Origin: an uncultured Eubacteriales bacterium
GTDB lineage: Bacteria > Bacillota_A > Clostridia > Oscillospirales > Oscillospiraceae
Direction of reading: 5' to 3'
Assembly (NCBI GenBank): GCA_900319835.1
Contig: ONPY01000099.1
Location: forward strand, 1-6,902
DNA: 6,902 nucleotides
This document shows, in pieces, positions 1 through 6,005 of this stretch. Both the position numbers and the translations under genes were made by a program. Within the stretch, counting starts at the first letter, position 1; each line of letters opens with the position of its first letter. The notes beneath the pieces were generated by a model. That model worked only from the letters and a program-made list of their open reading frames with translations. It did no database searches and was not told the origin of the DNA.

Positions 1-120
1 AGTGCGGGTACTTCAAGCTTTTCCTTTGCCGACAGCTTCTTCGACGATCCAATGGATCAAGAGAATATAAGGCGAGGCATTGAGTTATATGAGCAGGCAC
101 ACATTAGGGAAGGAAGATAA
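1..120 (+). CDS. C-terminal end of an unrecognised protein (5' end outside window)
   Basis: Frame 1 is open from the first base to a TAA at 118-120 and gives 39 residues, ending in a charged tail (...RRGIELYEQAHIREGR). The Ser/Phe/Asp-rich start followed by a helical-looking charged end resembles the tail of a soluble protein. The reading is supported by its neighbour: the stop lies just downstream of a purine-rich Shine-Dalgarno sequence, 4 bases before the next start, so the two genes probably share a transcript. I do not recognise the family, and too little is present to assign a function. The stretch is AT-rich, like the next gene and unlike the rest of the window. Confidence 0.5.
   Translation, partial: SAGTSSFSFADSFFDDPMDQENIRRGIELYEQAHIREGR
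106..116 (+). promoter_or_regulatory. Shine-Dalgarno sequence that sets the TTG start at 125
   Basis: The purine run AGGGAAGGAAG ends 8 bases before TTG at 125-127. It overlaps the last codons and stop of the upstream reading frame, as expected for coupled genes. The earlier in-frame starts, TTG at 80 and ATG at 89, have no comparably placed site, and using them would put a charged extension in front of the signal peptide. Confidence 0.6.
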
Positions 121-124
121 TAAT

Positions 125-550
125 TTGAAAAGGATTGTCATCTGGACGGGAATCGTTATCCTTTTTATTTCGGCATTGCTTTTTTCCTCCTGTGCAATGG
201 ATTATATTTGGTTTTATTCTAATAAGACTACAATGAATCATATAACAGATCTGATCTGCATAGGAGAAATACAAATTGATGAGCACGGATGGGCGAGTAT
301 TCCGCCGACGTTAGTGGAATCCGGGGATAACAAACCTGTTATCCTTGTAGAGTACCATGACAAATGCGCATTATTCTTTTTCTCATTTGACGGCGGTATT
401 TTGGGCGATTCTAAAGGTTTTTTACATGTATTGTCCCAGGATTACCAACAGGAAAACGATATATGGGAAAATGTATCTTCGCGATTTCGCATCATTAATG
501 TAAAAGCAATTGAAAGTGATTGGTATATATGCTCTGTTACAGATGGATAG
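125..550 (+). CDS. small predicted lipoprotein or membrane-anchored exported protein, unknown function
   Basis: 141 residues from the TTG start. The N-terminus is a typical export signal: a basic start (MKRIV), a hydrophobic core at about residues 5-20, then FSSC with Cys23. This resembles a lipobox, although Phe at -3 is less usual than Leu. The mature part (about 118 residues) is rich in Tyr, Trp, Ile and Asp, with short strand-like hydrophobic stretches, and has no catalytic motif that I recognise. If Cys23 is not lipidated, the hydrophobic stretch would be a single membrane anchor. The gene follows the 1-120 reading frame by 4 bases and is probably co-transcribed with it. Its base composition is clearly lower in GC than the genes from 883 on (two 60-base lines inside it count to about 33-37% GC, against about 65% in a line of the DUF5662 gene), which suggests separate ancestry. 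Function unknown. Confidence 0.6.
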   Translation: MKRIVIWTGIVILFISALLFSSCAMDYIWFYSNKTTMNHITDLICIGEIQIDEHGWASIPPTLVESGDNKPVILVEYHDKCALFFFSFDGGILGDSKGFLHVLSQDYQQENDIWENVSSRFRIINVKAIESDWYICSVTDG

Positions 551-557
551 TTCTGTA

Positions 558-570
558 AGACAAGGGGACG
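558..570 (+). repeat. direct repeat copy 1 (AGACAAGGGGACG)
   Basis: A 13-base unit that recurs with one mismatch at 731-743, 173 bases downstream in the same orientation. From memory, AGACAAGGGGACGGTT-type sequences occur as dispersed repeats between genes in many Clostridia, often as one arm of a short hairpin whose other arm reads TTGTCT. This copy lacks the second arm nearby, so it would be a half element. The identity of the family is recollection and has not been checked. Confidence 0.45.
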
Positions 571-727
571 GTTAATGCAAAAAAAGAAAGAGAAAGCCCC
601 TGAAAAAGAGCGCAAAAACCAAGCCCTGTCGAGCAGAGCAGAAAAAACTTTGGTACAAGGGTAAAACAAGGCCGCTTGATTCGGCGGTTGGTAGAGTTGC
701 CCGGTGCCGAGCAGCAGATAGATCAGC

Positions 728-759
728 GGCAGACAAGGGAACGAAGCTTTTGTCTTGCC
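728..759 (+). repeat. direct repeat copy 2 inside a short hairpin
   Basis: AGACAAGGGAACG at 731-743 matches the unit at 558-570 in 12 of 13 bases. Here it is followed by the complementary arm: GGC-AGACAA (728-736) pairs with TTGTCT-T-GCC (750-759), with one bulged T at 756 and a 13-base loop. This is the arrangement I would expect of a complete copy of the clostridial dispersed repeat that the first copy resembles. Confidence 0.45.
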
Positions 760-836
760 CCACACATCCCAACACCACCACGACGCTAAGAGTTGATCAA
801 TCCCCGCGCCGTGCTATCGGCTCTTTAGAGAAAGAA

Positions 837-880
837 CGACGCCGGAGAGAATGCTTGTTCTCTCCGGCGTCGGCTTTTTT
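837..880. terminator. intrinsic terminator, strong on plus strand, possibly bidirectional
   Basis: A perfect 15-bp stem (837-851 with 858-872, arm CGACGCCGGAGAGAA), a 6-base loop (TGCTTG), then GC and a run of six T at 875-880. This is a textbook rho-independent terminator for plus-strand transcription arriving from the 1-550 genes. Read on the minus strand, the same stem is followed by GTTCTTTCTC, a weaker U-rich tract. It starts 10 bases beyond the stop codon of the DUF5662 gene, so it probably also ends the ppaC-dapF-DUF5662 transcript. Confidence 0.9.
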
Positions 881-882
881 GC

Positions 883-1431
883 TTATCTGCGCTTTCTGTC
901 CTCCCGCAGGCGGCGGCGGACGTAGGCAAAGGCGGCGTTCTCCCCGTGCACCTTCAGCATGCGGAGCATGCTCTCCAGCTCCCGGGCGGTATCCGGATGG
1001 ATGAGCGCGCCCAGATGGGAGTTTACATAATACTCATACGGCGAGGCGTCGGTGTATTTCTCGCCCAGATAGACGCGGCTTGCCGCGATGCGGTCGCAGA
1101 ACATCTCCGCCACATAGCGCAGCGGCATGGGGTTGCCCTCAAAGCGGACAACGCCGTCCGCCCCCACGCGGTAGTCGATCCAGTATTCCAGGTGGTGGCG
1201 GTTGCGGCCCTTGTGGTGCAGCCAGGCCAGGGAGATGCCGGTGGCCTGGCGCTCGGCGTCGTTGGGACTGCGATAGCCCTGGTAGTACTTCGCGCCGGGG
1301 ATGAACTCCGCAGGGGAGTATTTGCTCAGATCGTGGGTCAGCCCCTGATAGACAAGGCCCAGCTTCATACAGTAATAGCAGACCAGATTGCGGTGCCGGG
1401 TAATGGTGTTGAAGTGTTGGATGGGATGCAT
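883..1431 (-). CDS. DUF5662 family protein
   Basis: 182 residues, matching the DUF5662 pattern as I recall it: an N-terminal HxxTIxxHRxxV-type segment, CxKxGLxxQGLTHDLSKYSPxEF at about 22-43, YYQGYRSPN at 49-57, and the signature AWLHHKGRNRHHxEYW at 69-84. His13, His33-Asp34, His72-His73, His79-His80 and Asp113 could form a metal site like that of HD-domain hydrolases. This is inference, because the family has no established biochemical role that I know of. The C-terminus is a basic tail (RRRLREDRKRR). It is the last gene of the ppaC operon, 17 bases after the dapF stop. ATG at 1431 has a good AGGAG site (complement of 1438-1442) 6 bases upstream. No signal peptide, so probably cytoplasmic. 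Family call fairly sure, function unknown. Confidence 0.85.
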   Translation of the reverse strand: MHPIQHFNTITRHRNLVCYYCMKLGLVYQGLTHDLSKYSPAEFIPGAKYYQGYRSPNDAERQATGISLAWLHHKGRNRHHLEYWIDYRVGADGVVRFEGNPMPLRYVAEMFCDRIAASRVYLGEKYTDASPYEYYVNSHLGALIHPDTARELESMLRMLKVHGENAAFAYVRRRLREDRKRR

Positions 1432-1448
1432 GGTGTTCTCCTGCCGTT

Positions 1449-2288
1449 TCAGAATCCGAGAGCCTCGTCGCTCAGCTCACCCTCGCAGACCACGCAGGTG
1501 GGGCCTGTGAGGAAGATGTCGCGCACGGCGCCGTTTTCCGCCGTGACGCTGACGGAGAGCCTGCCGCCGGGCATATCGACGGAGACCTCCTGACCGGAGA
1601 CCAGACCCAGCAGCGTCATGGCCGAGACGATGGAGCCGCAGCCGGTGCCGCAGGCGAGGGTGAAGTCCTCCACCCCGCGCTCAAAGGTCACGGCCTTCAG
1701 CGCGTCCTCTCCCGTCTGCAGGACGAAGCTGACATTAGCGCCCTTGGGGAAGGCGGGGGCAAAGCGCAGGGCGCGGCCCAGCTCGCGCAGGGCGTTTTCC
1801 TCCCGCGTGTCCCAGCCCTCCAGCCGGACGACGGCGTGGGGGAGGCCGGGATCTCCCAACTCCAGATAGGCACAGTCGTAAGCCGCGCCGTCCAAGGGCA
1901 CGACACGGTGCAGATCGAGGACAGAGGGGTCGTTGAGCCGGACGCGGTAGCGCGTCTTGTCCACCCGCCAGCCGGTGACGAGTCCGGCGGTGGTCTCCAC
2001 ATGCTGCGTCTCACCGGCGAGGCCGTGCTCATACCCATAGCGGCAGACGCACCGGGCGCCGTTGCCGCACATCTCGCCCAGGCTGCCGTCGGCATTGTAA
2101 AAGCGCATGCCGTAATCGCCGCCGTGCGCGGCATCGATCACCAGCATCAGCCCGTCGGCCCCCAGGGAGGTGTGCTGCGCGCAGAGGCGTCGGGCCAGGT
2201 CCGGCACCGCATCGAAGGGCAGGCGGGCCTCCCGGTTGTCGAGAAGGATGAAGTCGTTTCCGGCTCCGTGCATTTTGGTAAATTTCAT
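1449..2288 (-). CDS. dapF: diaminopimelate epimerase
   Basis: Interconverts LL- and meso-diaminopimelate in the cytoplasm, the penultimate step of lysine synthesis and the source of the peptidoglycan cross-linking residue. From ATG at 2288 the protein has 279 residues, normal for DapF. Family marks: MHGAGNDF at 6-13 with Asn11, the first catalytic Cys in GEMCGNGARC (Cys74), FERGVE at 202-207, and the second catalytic Cys in ACGTGCGS (Cys213). Many DapF proteins have Ala rather than Cys just after this second GTG, so Cys217 is a small peculiarity. It follows ppaC by 12 bases. A TTG at 2300 directly abuts the ppaC stop and would add four residues (MHTA), but MKFTKMHGAGNDF is the usual N-terminus. 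The site before the ATG is weak, so translation may depend on coupling to ppaC. Confidence 0.95.
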   Translation of the reverse strand: MKFTKMHGAGNDFILLDNREARLPFDAVPDLARRLCAQHTSLGADGLMLVIDAAHGGDYGMRFYNADGSLGEMCGNGARCVCRYGYEHGLAGETQHVETTAGLVTGWRVDKTRYRVRLNDPSVLDLHRVVPLDGAAYDCAYLELGDPGLPHAVVRLEGWDTREENALRELGRALRFAPAFPKGANVSFVLQTGEDALKAVTFERGVEDFTLACGTGCGSIVSAMTLLGLVSGQEVSVDMPGGRLSVSVTAENGAVRDIFLTGPTCVVCEGELSDEALGF

Positions 2289-2300
2289 GGCTGTGTGCAA

Positions 2301-3914
2301 TCAGCCCCAGAGGGCGGTGAGGGTCGGGATGAGCTGCTTCTTGCGGGACATCATGCCGGGCAGGAAGAGGACGTTGTCCTTCGGCTCCACGTTGAAGGCC
2401 TGGCGGATGATCTCCGCATTGCCCACATAGAGCAGATGTGAGCCCTCGGAGAGTACGTCGGTGAGCATGAGCACGACCAGATCAAACTCCTGTGCCTTGC
2501 GGATTTTCTCCATGACGGCGAGAAATTCGTCTTTGCGCTCGAGGTAGGCCGCCGCGTCCACACAGGTGATCTGGCTGACGCCCAGGTTCTTCTCAGCGAT
2601 GTGGAACTGCTTGTAATCGGTCTTGAACAGCTCCTCGGCGCTCTTATCGCCGATGCCGGCGGAGGAAAAGAGCTCCTTGCCCAGGTCCTCCAGCGAGACC
2701 CGCGCGATCCGGGCCAGGCGCTCCGCCATGGCGATGTCGCGCTTGGTGCAGGTGGGGGACTTAAACATGACGGTGTCGGAGAGGATGGCGGCGCACATGA
2801 GCCCGGCCATGGCGGGGGAGGGCATGAAGCCGCGCTCCTGATACATGGCGGTGAGGATGGTGTTGGTGCTGCCGACAGGCTCGTTGCGGACGGCGATGGG
2901 CATTTTGGTCTGGATGTCCGCCAGACGGTGGTGGTCGATGATCTCCAGAATCTCCACCTGATCCAGGCCAGGCACGGACTGGCCGGCCTCGTTGTGGTCC
3001 ACCAGCACGACGCGCTTGCTCCGCGGGCGCAGCAGGTGATACCGGGAGAGCGTGCCCACCACGCGTTCCTGCTCGTCCAGCACGGGGTAGAAGTGATGGC
3101 GGCTGTCAATGAGCGTCTCGCGCACGTCGTCCACAAAATCCGTCAGGTGGAAGGAGATGAGCCCCTCCGTCTGGCAGAAGCGGAAGACCGGGATGCCCTG
3201 GAAGATCAGGCGCGCGGCCTGGCGGGCGTTGAGCGGCGTGGAGATGATGCAGGTGGGGGCGGTGCTGTCCACCAGCTCCTGGGGCACTTCCGTCTGGCAG
3301 AGGATCAGGCAGTTGACCCCGGCCTCCAGCGCCTTCTGGATGATCTCCGGCTGCTCGCCGCAGATGAGGATGGTGTCCTTGTCGGTGAAGCTGGCGTCGT
3401 CAAAGGCCTTGGGCAGGGCCACGGTCACCTTGCCGGTGACGGTCTCGGTGAGGTTGGAAAACTCATTGACCAGCCGGCCCTCCAGCACGCTGATGAGGTT
3501 GAACACCGGCAGGGCCTCCACATGGCAGTCAAACACGGTGCGCAGCTCGTAGGCGGCGATGTCGCCGTTGGAGAGCATACCATAGAGGGTGCCGTCGTCG
3601 TTGAGGATGGGGATGGCGGAGACGTTGGCCTCCTGCATGGTGCGCCAGGCCAGATCCAGCGGCACGGACTTGTTCAGCTCCGTGGGGTGGTCAAAGTCCA
3701 GATCGCTGACCTGGGAGCGCATGGTCTGGATATACATGGGCGGCTCGAAGCCGAAGCGGTCCAGCATGCGCTGGGTCTCATCGTTGATGGCGCCGATGCG
3801 GACGGCCTTGTATTCCCGGTCGCCCAGAGCATTGCGCAGATTGGCATAGGCCATGGAGGCGACGATGGAGTCGGTATCGGGGTTGCGGTGGCCGCAGACA
3901 TAGATGTCGTTCAT
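2301..3914 (-). CDS. ppaC: manganese-dependent inorganic pyrophosphatase with CBS and DRTGG-type regulatory insert
   Basis: Family II (DHH superfamily) pyrophosphatase that hydrolyses pyrophosphate to phosphate and so pulls biosynthetic reactions forward; cytoplasmic. 537 residues, against about 310 for the simple form. The extra length is a regulatory insert between the metal-binding motifs. Order: GHRNPDTDS at 8-16 (metal ligands His9, Asp13, Asp15); first CBS motif about 75-125; DRTGG-like region about 150-250; second CBS motif about 255-298; VDHNE at 305-309; DHH at 327-329; SDTV at 379-382; then the DHHA2 domain with the substrate-binding SRKKQ at 523-527. In this subfamily the CBS domains bind adenine nucleotides and the DRTGG form is associated with control by diadenosine polyphosphates, so activity probably follows energy state. 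First gene of the operon, with a perfect AGGAGG (complement of 3922-3927) 7 bases before ATG. Confidence 0.96.
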   Translation of the reverse strand: MNDIYVCGHRNPDTDSIVASMAYANLRNALGDREYKAVRIGAINDETQRMLDRFGFEPPMYIQTMRSQVSDLDFDHPTELNKSVPLDLAWRTMQEANVSAIPILNDDGTLYGMLSNGDIAAYELRTVFDCHVEALPVFNLISVLEGRLVNEFSNLTETVTGKVTVALPKAFDDASFTDKDTILICGEQPEIIQKALEAGVNCLILCQTEVPQELVDSTAPTCIISTPLNARQAARLIFQGIPVFRFCQTEGLISFHLTDFVDDVRETLIDSRHHFYPVLDEQERVVGTLSRYHLLRPRSKRVVLVDHNEAGQSVPGLDQVEILEIIDHHRLADIQTKMPIAVRNEPVGSTNTILTAMYQERGFMPSPAMAGLMCAAILSDTVMFKSPTCTKRDIAMAERLARIARVSLEDLGKELFSSAGIGDKSAEELFKTDYKQFHIAEKNLGVSQITCVDAAAYLERKDEFLAVMEKIRKAQEFDLVVLMLTDVLSEGSHLLYVGNAEIIRQAFNVEPKDNVLFLPGMMSRKKQLIPTLTALWG

Positions 3915-3947
3915 GAAAGGTCCTCCTGAAAGAAACTCTTAAAATTT

Positions 3948-3976
3948 ATTATAGGATAAGCGGGAAACCATTTCAA
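3948..3976 (-). promoter_or_regulatory. sigma-A promoter of the ppaC-dapF-DUF5662 operon
   Basis: On the minus strand, TTGAAA (complement of 3971-3976) and a perfect TATAAT (complement of 3948-3953) are separated by exactly 17 bases, in an AT-rich spacer 34 bases upstream of the ppaC ATG. This implies a short leader of roughly 25-30 bases with no room for a riboswitch. No other promoter this good is visible inside the operon. Confidence 0.85.
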
Positions 3977-3992
3977 GTAAAAAGCCGTCTTT

Positions 3993-4021
3993 TCGACAGA
4001 AGAAAAAAGTGTTACAATAAT
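3993..4021 (+). promoter_or_regulatory. probable sigma-A promoter of the M3 peptidase gene
   Basis: TCGACA (3993-3998) and AATAAT (4016-4021) each match the consensus in five of six bases, with a 17-base spacer. A competing -10, TACAAT at 4013-4018, would leave only 14 bases. The -35 lies 17 bases from that of the divergent ppaC promoter, so the two polymerase sites are close enough to interfere or share a regulator. Confidence 0.6.
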
Positions 4022-4030
4022 ACAAAACAT

Positions 4031-4044
4031 CAATTGGAGAATTG
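4031..4044 (+). promoter_or_regulatory. ribosome binding site in the loop of a small hairpin
   Basis: The GGAG core (4036-4039) lies 7 bases before the ATG at 4047. It is flanked by CAATT (4031-4035) and AATTG (4040-4044), which can pair and leave GGAG in a 4-base loop. The stem is short and A-U rich, so any effect on translation would be mild. It may be chance. Confidence 0.4.
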
Positions 4045-4046
4045 CC

Positions 4047-5789
4047 ATGAACAAAAAGCTGATCTGCACCCTGGCGCTGCTGCTGGCGGCGGCGCTGCTC
4101 TGCGGCTGCGGGGGACTGCCCGGGAGACTGGCCGATGGCCTGGCCCACGAGCGGGAGGACTACGCCGTCCGGGAGCTTTGCCGCTTTGAGGATATGCCCT
4201 ACGAGCGGCCGGATCTGGACGCGCTGCGAGACAAGGCGGCGCAGCTGGAGGCGGCGCTGGAGGGCCGCGCCAGCTACCGGCAGGTGACCAGACTGCTGGA
4301 CGAGGTATACGCCATGTACAACAGCTTTGACACCATGAGCACCATTGCCGACATTCGCAACTGCCAGGACCTCTCCGATGAATTTTATGCAGAGGAATAC
4401 GCCTGGAGTCTGGCCGCCCAGGCGGAGGTCGGCCAGATCATGGAGGAGGTCTATCTCAGCTGCGGCTCCTCCCGCCTGGCCGAGCGCCTGGCCAGGGACT
4501 ATTTCTGGGACGGCTTCCTGGACGAATACGGCCCGGACAAGGAGAGCGTGCTGACGGACGAATATGTGGAGCTGGCCGCGAAGGAGAGCGAGTTGGTGGC
4601 CGAATACCGCAGCCTGACGCTCAACCCCGTCATTGAGATCGACGGGGAGGAGTGGCTTCTTATGGACTGGCTCTACAACGCGGCGGATGACGAGCAGATC
4701 AACCGCGGCTACGATGCCTATTACGAAAAATACAACCCCCTGCTGGGGGAACTCTATATCCGGCTGGTCGAGATCCGGAAAGAACAGGCGAAGCTGCTGG
4801 GCTATGACAGCTACGCCGAGATGATGTTTGATCTGGGTTACGGCCGTGATTTCGGCGTGGAGGAGAGCGACCGCTTTGTGCAGAGTGTGCGGGAAAACCT
4901 GGTGCCTCTGGCACGGAATCTCGAGAACGCAGGGGTGCGGGACAGCGTCTGGTACAGCCTGGTGGAGGAGTCGGACCTGGAAGAGGTGCTGGAGAATACG
5001 GCCAATTCCCTGGGCTGGCAGGCCCGGGAGGCCTATCAGTTCATGACCCGGTATCACCTGTACGATCTGGCCATCAGCGAGAACAAGGCGCAGATGAGCT
5101 TCCAGACGTATCTGTCCGACTATGAGGCGCCCTACCTGTTCATCAACCCCAACGGCAGCACCCAGGACATCCTGACCGTGACCCACGAGTTCGGGCACTA
5201 TGTGGAGGGGTTTGCCAGCTTTAACACTTTTCGCACCATGGATCTGGCCGAGTGCTTCTCCCAGGCCATGCAGTACCTGGCGCTCGAGCCGATGCGCGAG
5301 CTCTATGTGGACGAGGAAGTGGACAATCTGCTGCGGATGAATCTGCTGGAAACACTGGACACCTATCTGACACAGGCCTCCTTCGCCGCCTTTGAGCGGG
5401 CGGCCTTTGAAGAGGAGGAGCTGAGCGTGGAAAAACTCAACGCCCTGAGCCTGCAGCTTGCCATGGATTACGGCTATTTCGACGGTACCAGCGTGGACTA
5501 CTATGCCAAATCCTGGGTGGACGTCACCCACTTCTTTGAGCAGCCCTTCTATGTCATCAGCTATCCGGCCTCTGCCGGGGTGGCGCTGGAGATTTACGAG
5601 CTGGAGCTCAAGGAGCCTGGCACGGGCTTTGAAAAATTCCGGGAACTGATCGAGGCGGAGGATCCTGGCCTCGTGGGCGCTGCGGCGGAAGCGGGGCTCC
5701 GGAATCCCCTGACCGCGCATCGCGTGGAGGAGATCACCAGTTTTCTGGAGGAACAGCTGGCCTCAGAGGATTTTGCCCTGGCGGCATAA
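4047..5789 (+). CDS. M3-family (oligoendopeptidase F-like) zinc metallopeptidase, predicted lipoprotein
   Basis: Peptidase that should cleave short peptides. 580 residues. The N-terminus is a lipoprotein signal: MNKK, hydrophobic core 5-18, then LCGC with Cys21 as the likely lipidated residue (Cys19 is an alternative). The enzyme would then sit on the outer face of the membrane, whereas classical PepF is cytoplasmic. The catalytic motif HEFGH is at 380-384 (His380 and His384 bind zinc, Glu381 is catalytic), with Glu402 in DLAECF as the likely third ligand. The C-terminal substrate-binding region is present (HFFEQPFYVISYPAS, 495-509, with Tyr502 and Tyr506). The N-terminal half is mostly helical and acidic. 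It is a single-gene unit, divergent from ppaC and ended by the 5790-6005 element. M3 membership is secure; the substrate is unknown. It could serve peptide nutrition or turnover of exported peptides. Confidence 0.9.
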   Translation: MNKKLICTLALLLAAALLCGCGGLPGRLADGLAHEREDYAVRELCRFEDMPYERPDLDALRDKAAQLEAALEGRASYRQVTRLLDEVYAMYNSFDTMSTIADIRNCQDLSDEFYAEEYAWSLAAQAEVGQIMEEVYLSCGSSRLAERLARDYFWDGFLDEYGPDKESVLTDEYVELAAKESELVAEYRSLTLNPVIEIDGEEWLLMDWLYNAADDEQINRGYDAYYEKYNPLLGELYIRLVEIRKEQAKLLGYDSYAEMMFDLGYGRDFGVEESDRFVQSVRENLVPLARNLENAGVRDSVWYSLVEESDLEEVLENTANSLGWQAREAYQFMTRYHLYDLAISENKAQMSFQTYLSDYEAPYLFINPNGSTQDILTVTHEFGHYVEGFASFNTFRTMDLAECFSQAMQYLALEPMRELYVDEEVDNLLRMNLLETLDTYLTQASFAAFERAAFEEEELSVEKLNALSLQLAMDYGYFDGTSVDYYAKSWVDVTHFFEQPFYVISYPASAGVALEIYELELKEPGTGFEKFRELIEAEDPGLVGAAAEAGLRNPLTAHRVEEITSFLEEQLASEDFALAA

Positions 5790-6003
5790 AAAGAACGCGC
5801 TGCGAATGTCCCGATACGTCATTGCGAACCCACCTGAGGCGTAAGTTCGCGTCAGCCAAATCGAAGATTTGGACGCTCACTTAAGTGACCGACGTCACTG
5901 GTGTGGCAATCCGTTTTGAACAGGAAAGACAGATTCCCACGCCAGTGTGCGCACTGGCTCGGAATGACGGTAGCTCTGACATTCGCAGCGTTTTTTCTTT
6001 TTT
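5790..6003. terminator. probable bidirectional terminator formed by the outer arms of the repeat
   Basis: The right outer arm (5978-5990) is followed by T6-C-T6 (5991-6003) on the plus strand. Read on the minus strand, the left arm is followed by GCGTTCTTTTTATG, also U-rich. The arms are 167 bases apart, but the inner helices could bring them together. The two flanking genes converge on this element and no other terminator is visible, so it is the best candidate for ending both transcripts. The large distance between the arms keeps confidence moderate. Confidence 0.55.
5798..5990. repeat. composite palindromic intergenic element, REP/MITE-like
   Basis: Nested inverted repeats fill the space between two convergent genes. 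Outer arms: a perfect 13-base pair, CGCTGCGAATGTC (5798-5810) with its complement at 5978-5990. Next arms: CGTCATTGCGA (5817-5827) with TCGGAATGACG (5959-5969), one mismatch. Inside the left half: a hairpin CCAAATC-GAA-GATTTGG (5856-5872), extended by GCGT/ACGC (5849-5852, 5873-5876) with a 3-base bulge, and a 12-base perfect palindrome TCACTTAAGTGA (5877-5888). Inside the right half: a long imperfect hairpin (5896 to 5947, CACTGG...CCAGTG at its base) and GCCAGTG-TGCG-CACTGGC (5941-5958). CGTCATTGCGA with GTGGCAATCC is a motif I recall from dispersed repeats in several bacterial genomes. No open frame or transposase is present, so any movement would depend on enzymes encoded elsewhere. Confidence 0.75.
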
Positions 6004-6005
6004 GC

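Larger units (their letters stand above)
551..836. other. gene-free spacer with repeat remnants
   Basis: No convincing gene lies between the lipoprotein stop and the terminator. The open stretches here are low-complexity or mutually overlapping on both strands (for example a 29-codon Lys/Glu-rich frame at 575-664). The stretch holds the direct repeats and hairpin listed separately, an A-rich segment at about 578-618, and a TTGATCAA palindrome at 793-800. Composition changes here from the AT-rich left module to the GC-rich operon, so this is the likely junction between two sequence blocks. It could be the remnant of a mobile or dispersed element, or could include a non-coding RNA. I cannot separate these possibilities from one sequence. 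Confidence 0.5.

Noticed and set aside
80..124. Earlier starts (TTG at 80, ATG at 89) for the small lipoprotein
   Set aside because: They would place a 12-15 residue charged extension before a standard signal peptide and would overlap the upstream reading frame. The strong Shine-Dalgarno sequence is positioned for TTG at 125.
575..664. 29-codon frame (MQKKKEKAPEKE...) after a GGGGACGG sequence
   Set aside because: The purine-rich upstream sequence belongs to the direct repeat at 558-570, and the product is a short Lys/Glu-rich peptide of the kind that arises by chance in A-rich DNA. Kept as part of the spacer.
442..781. Two overlapping minus-strand frames of 107 and 69 codons across the lipoprotein end and spacer
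   Set aside because: They overlap each other and the end of the lipoprotein gene, lack credible ribosome sites, and show only Phe/Leu-rich translations of an A-rich plus strand.
946..1593. 215-codon plus-strand frame across DUF5662 and the dapF end
   Set aside because: It is antisense to two recognised genes and crosses their boundary, with no family resemblance.
2601..3929. 442-codon open frame on the plus strand opposite ppaC
   Set aside because: Antisense shadow of ppaC. The translation is a Gly/Asp/His/Val-rich low-complexity sequence with no recognisable family.
3939..5720. 593-codon open frame on the minus strand opposite the M3 peptidase gene
   Set aside because: It lies antisense to a gene with clear catalytic motifs and its own promoter, and its His/Gln/Val/Leu-rich translation has no domain. 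GC-rich codon use on the plus strand naturally keeps this frame open. It also runs through the divergent promoters.
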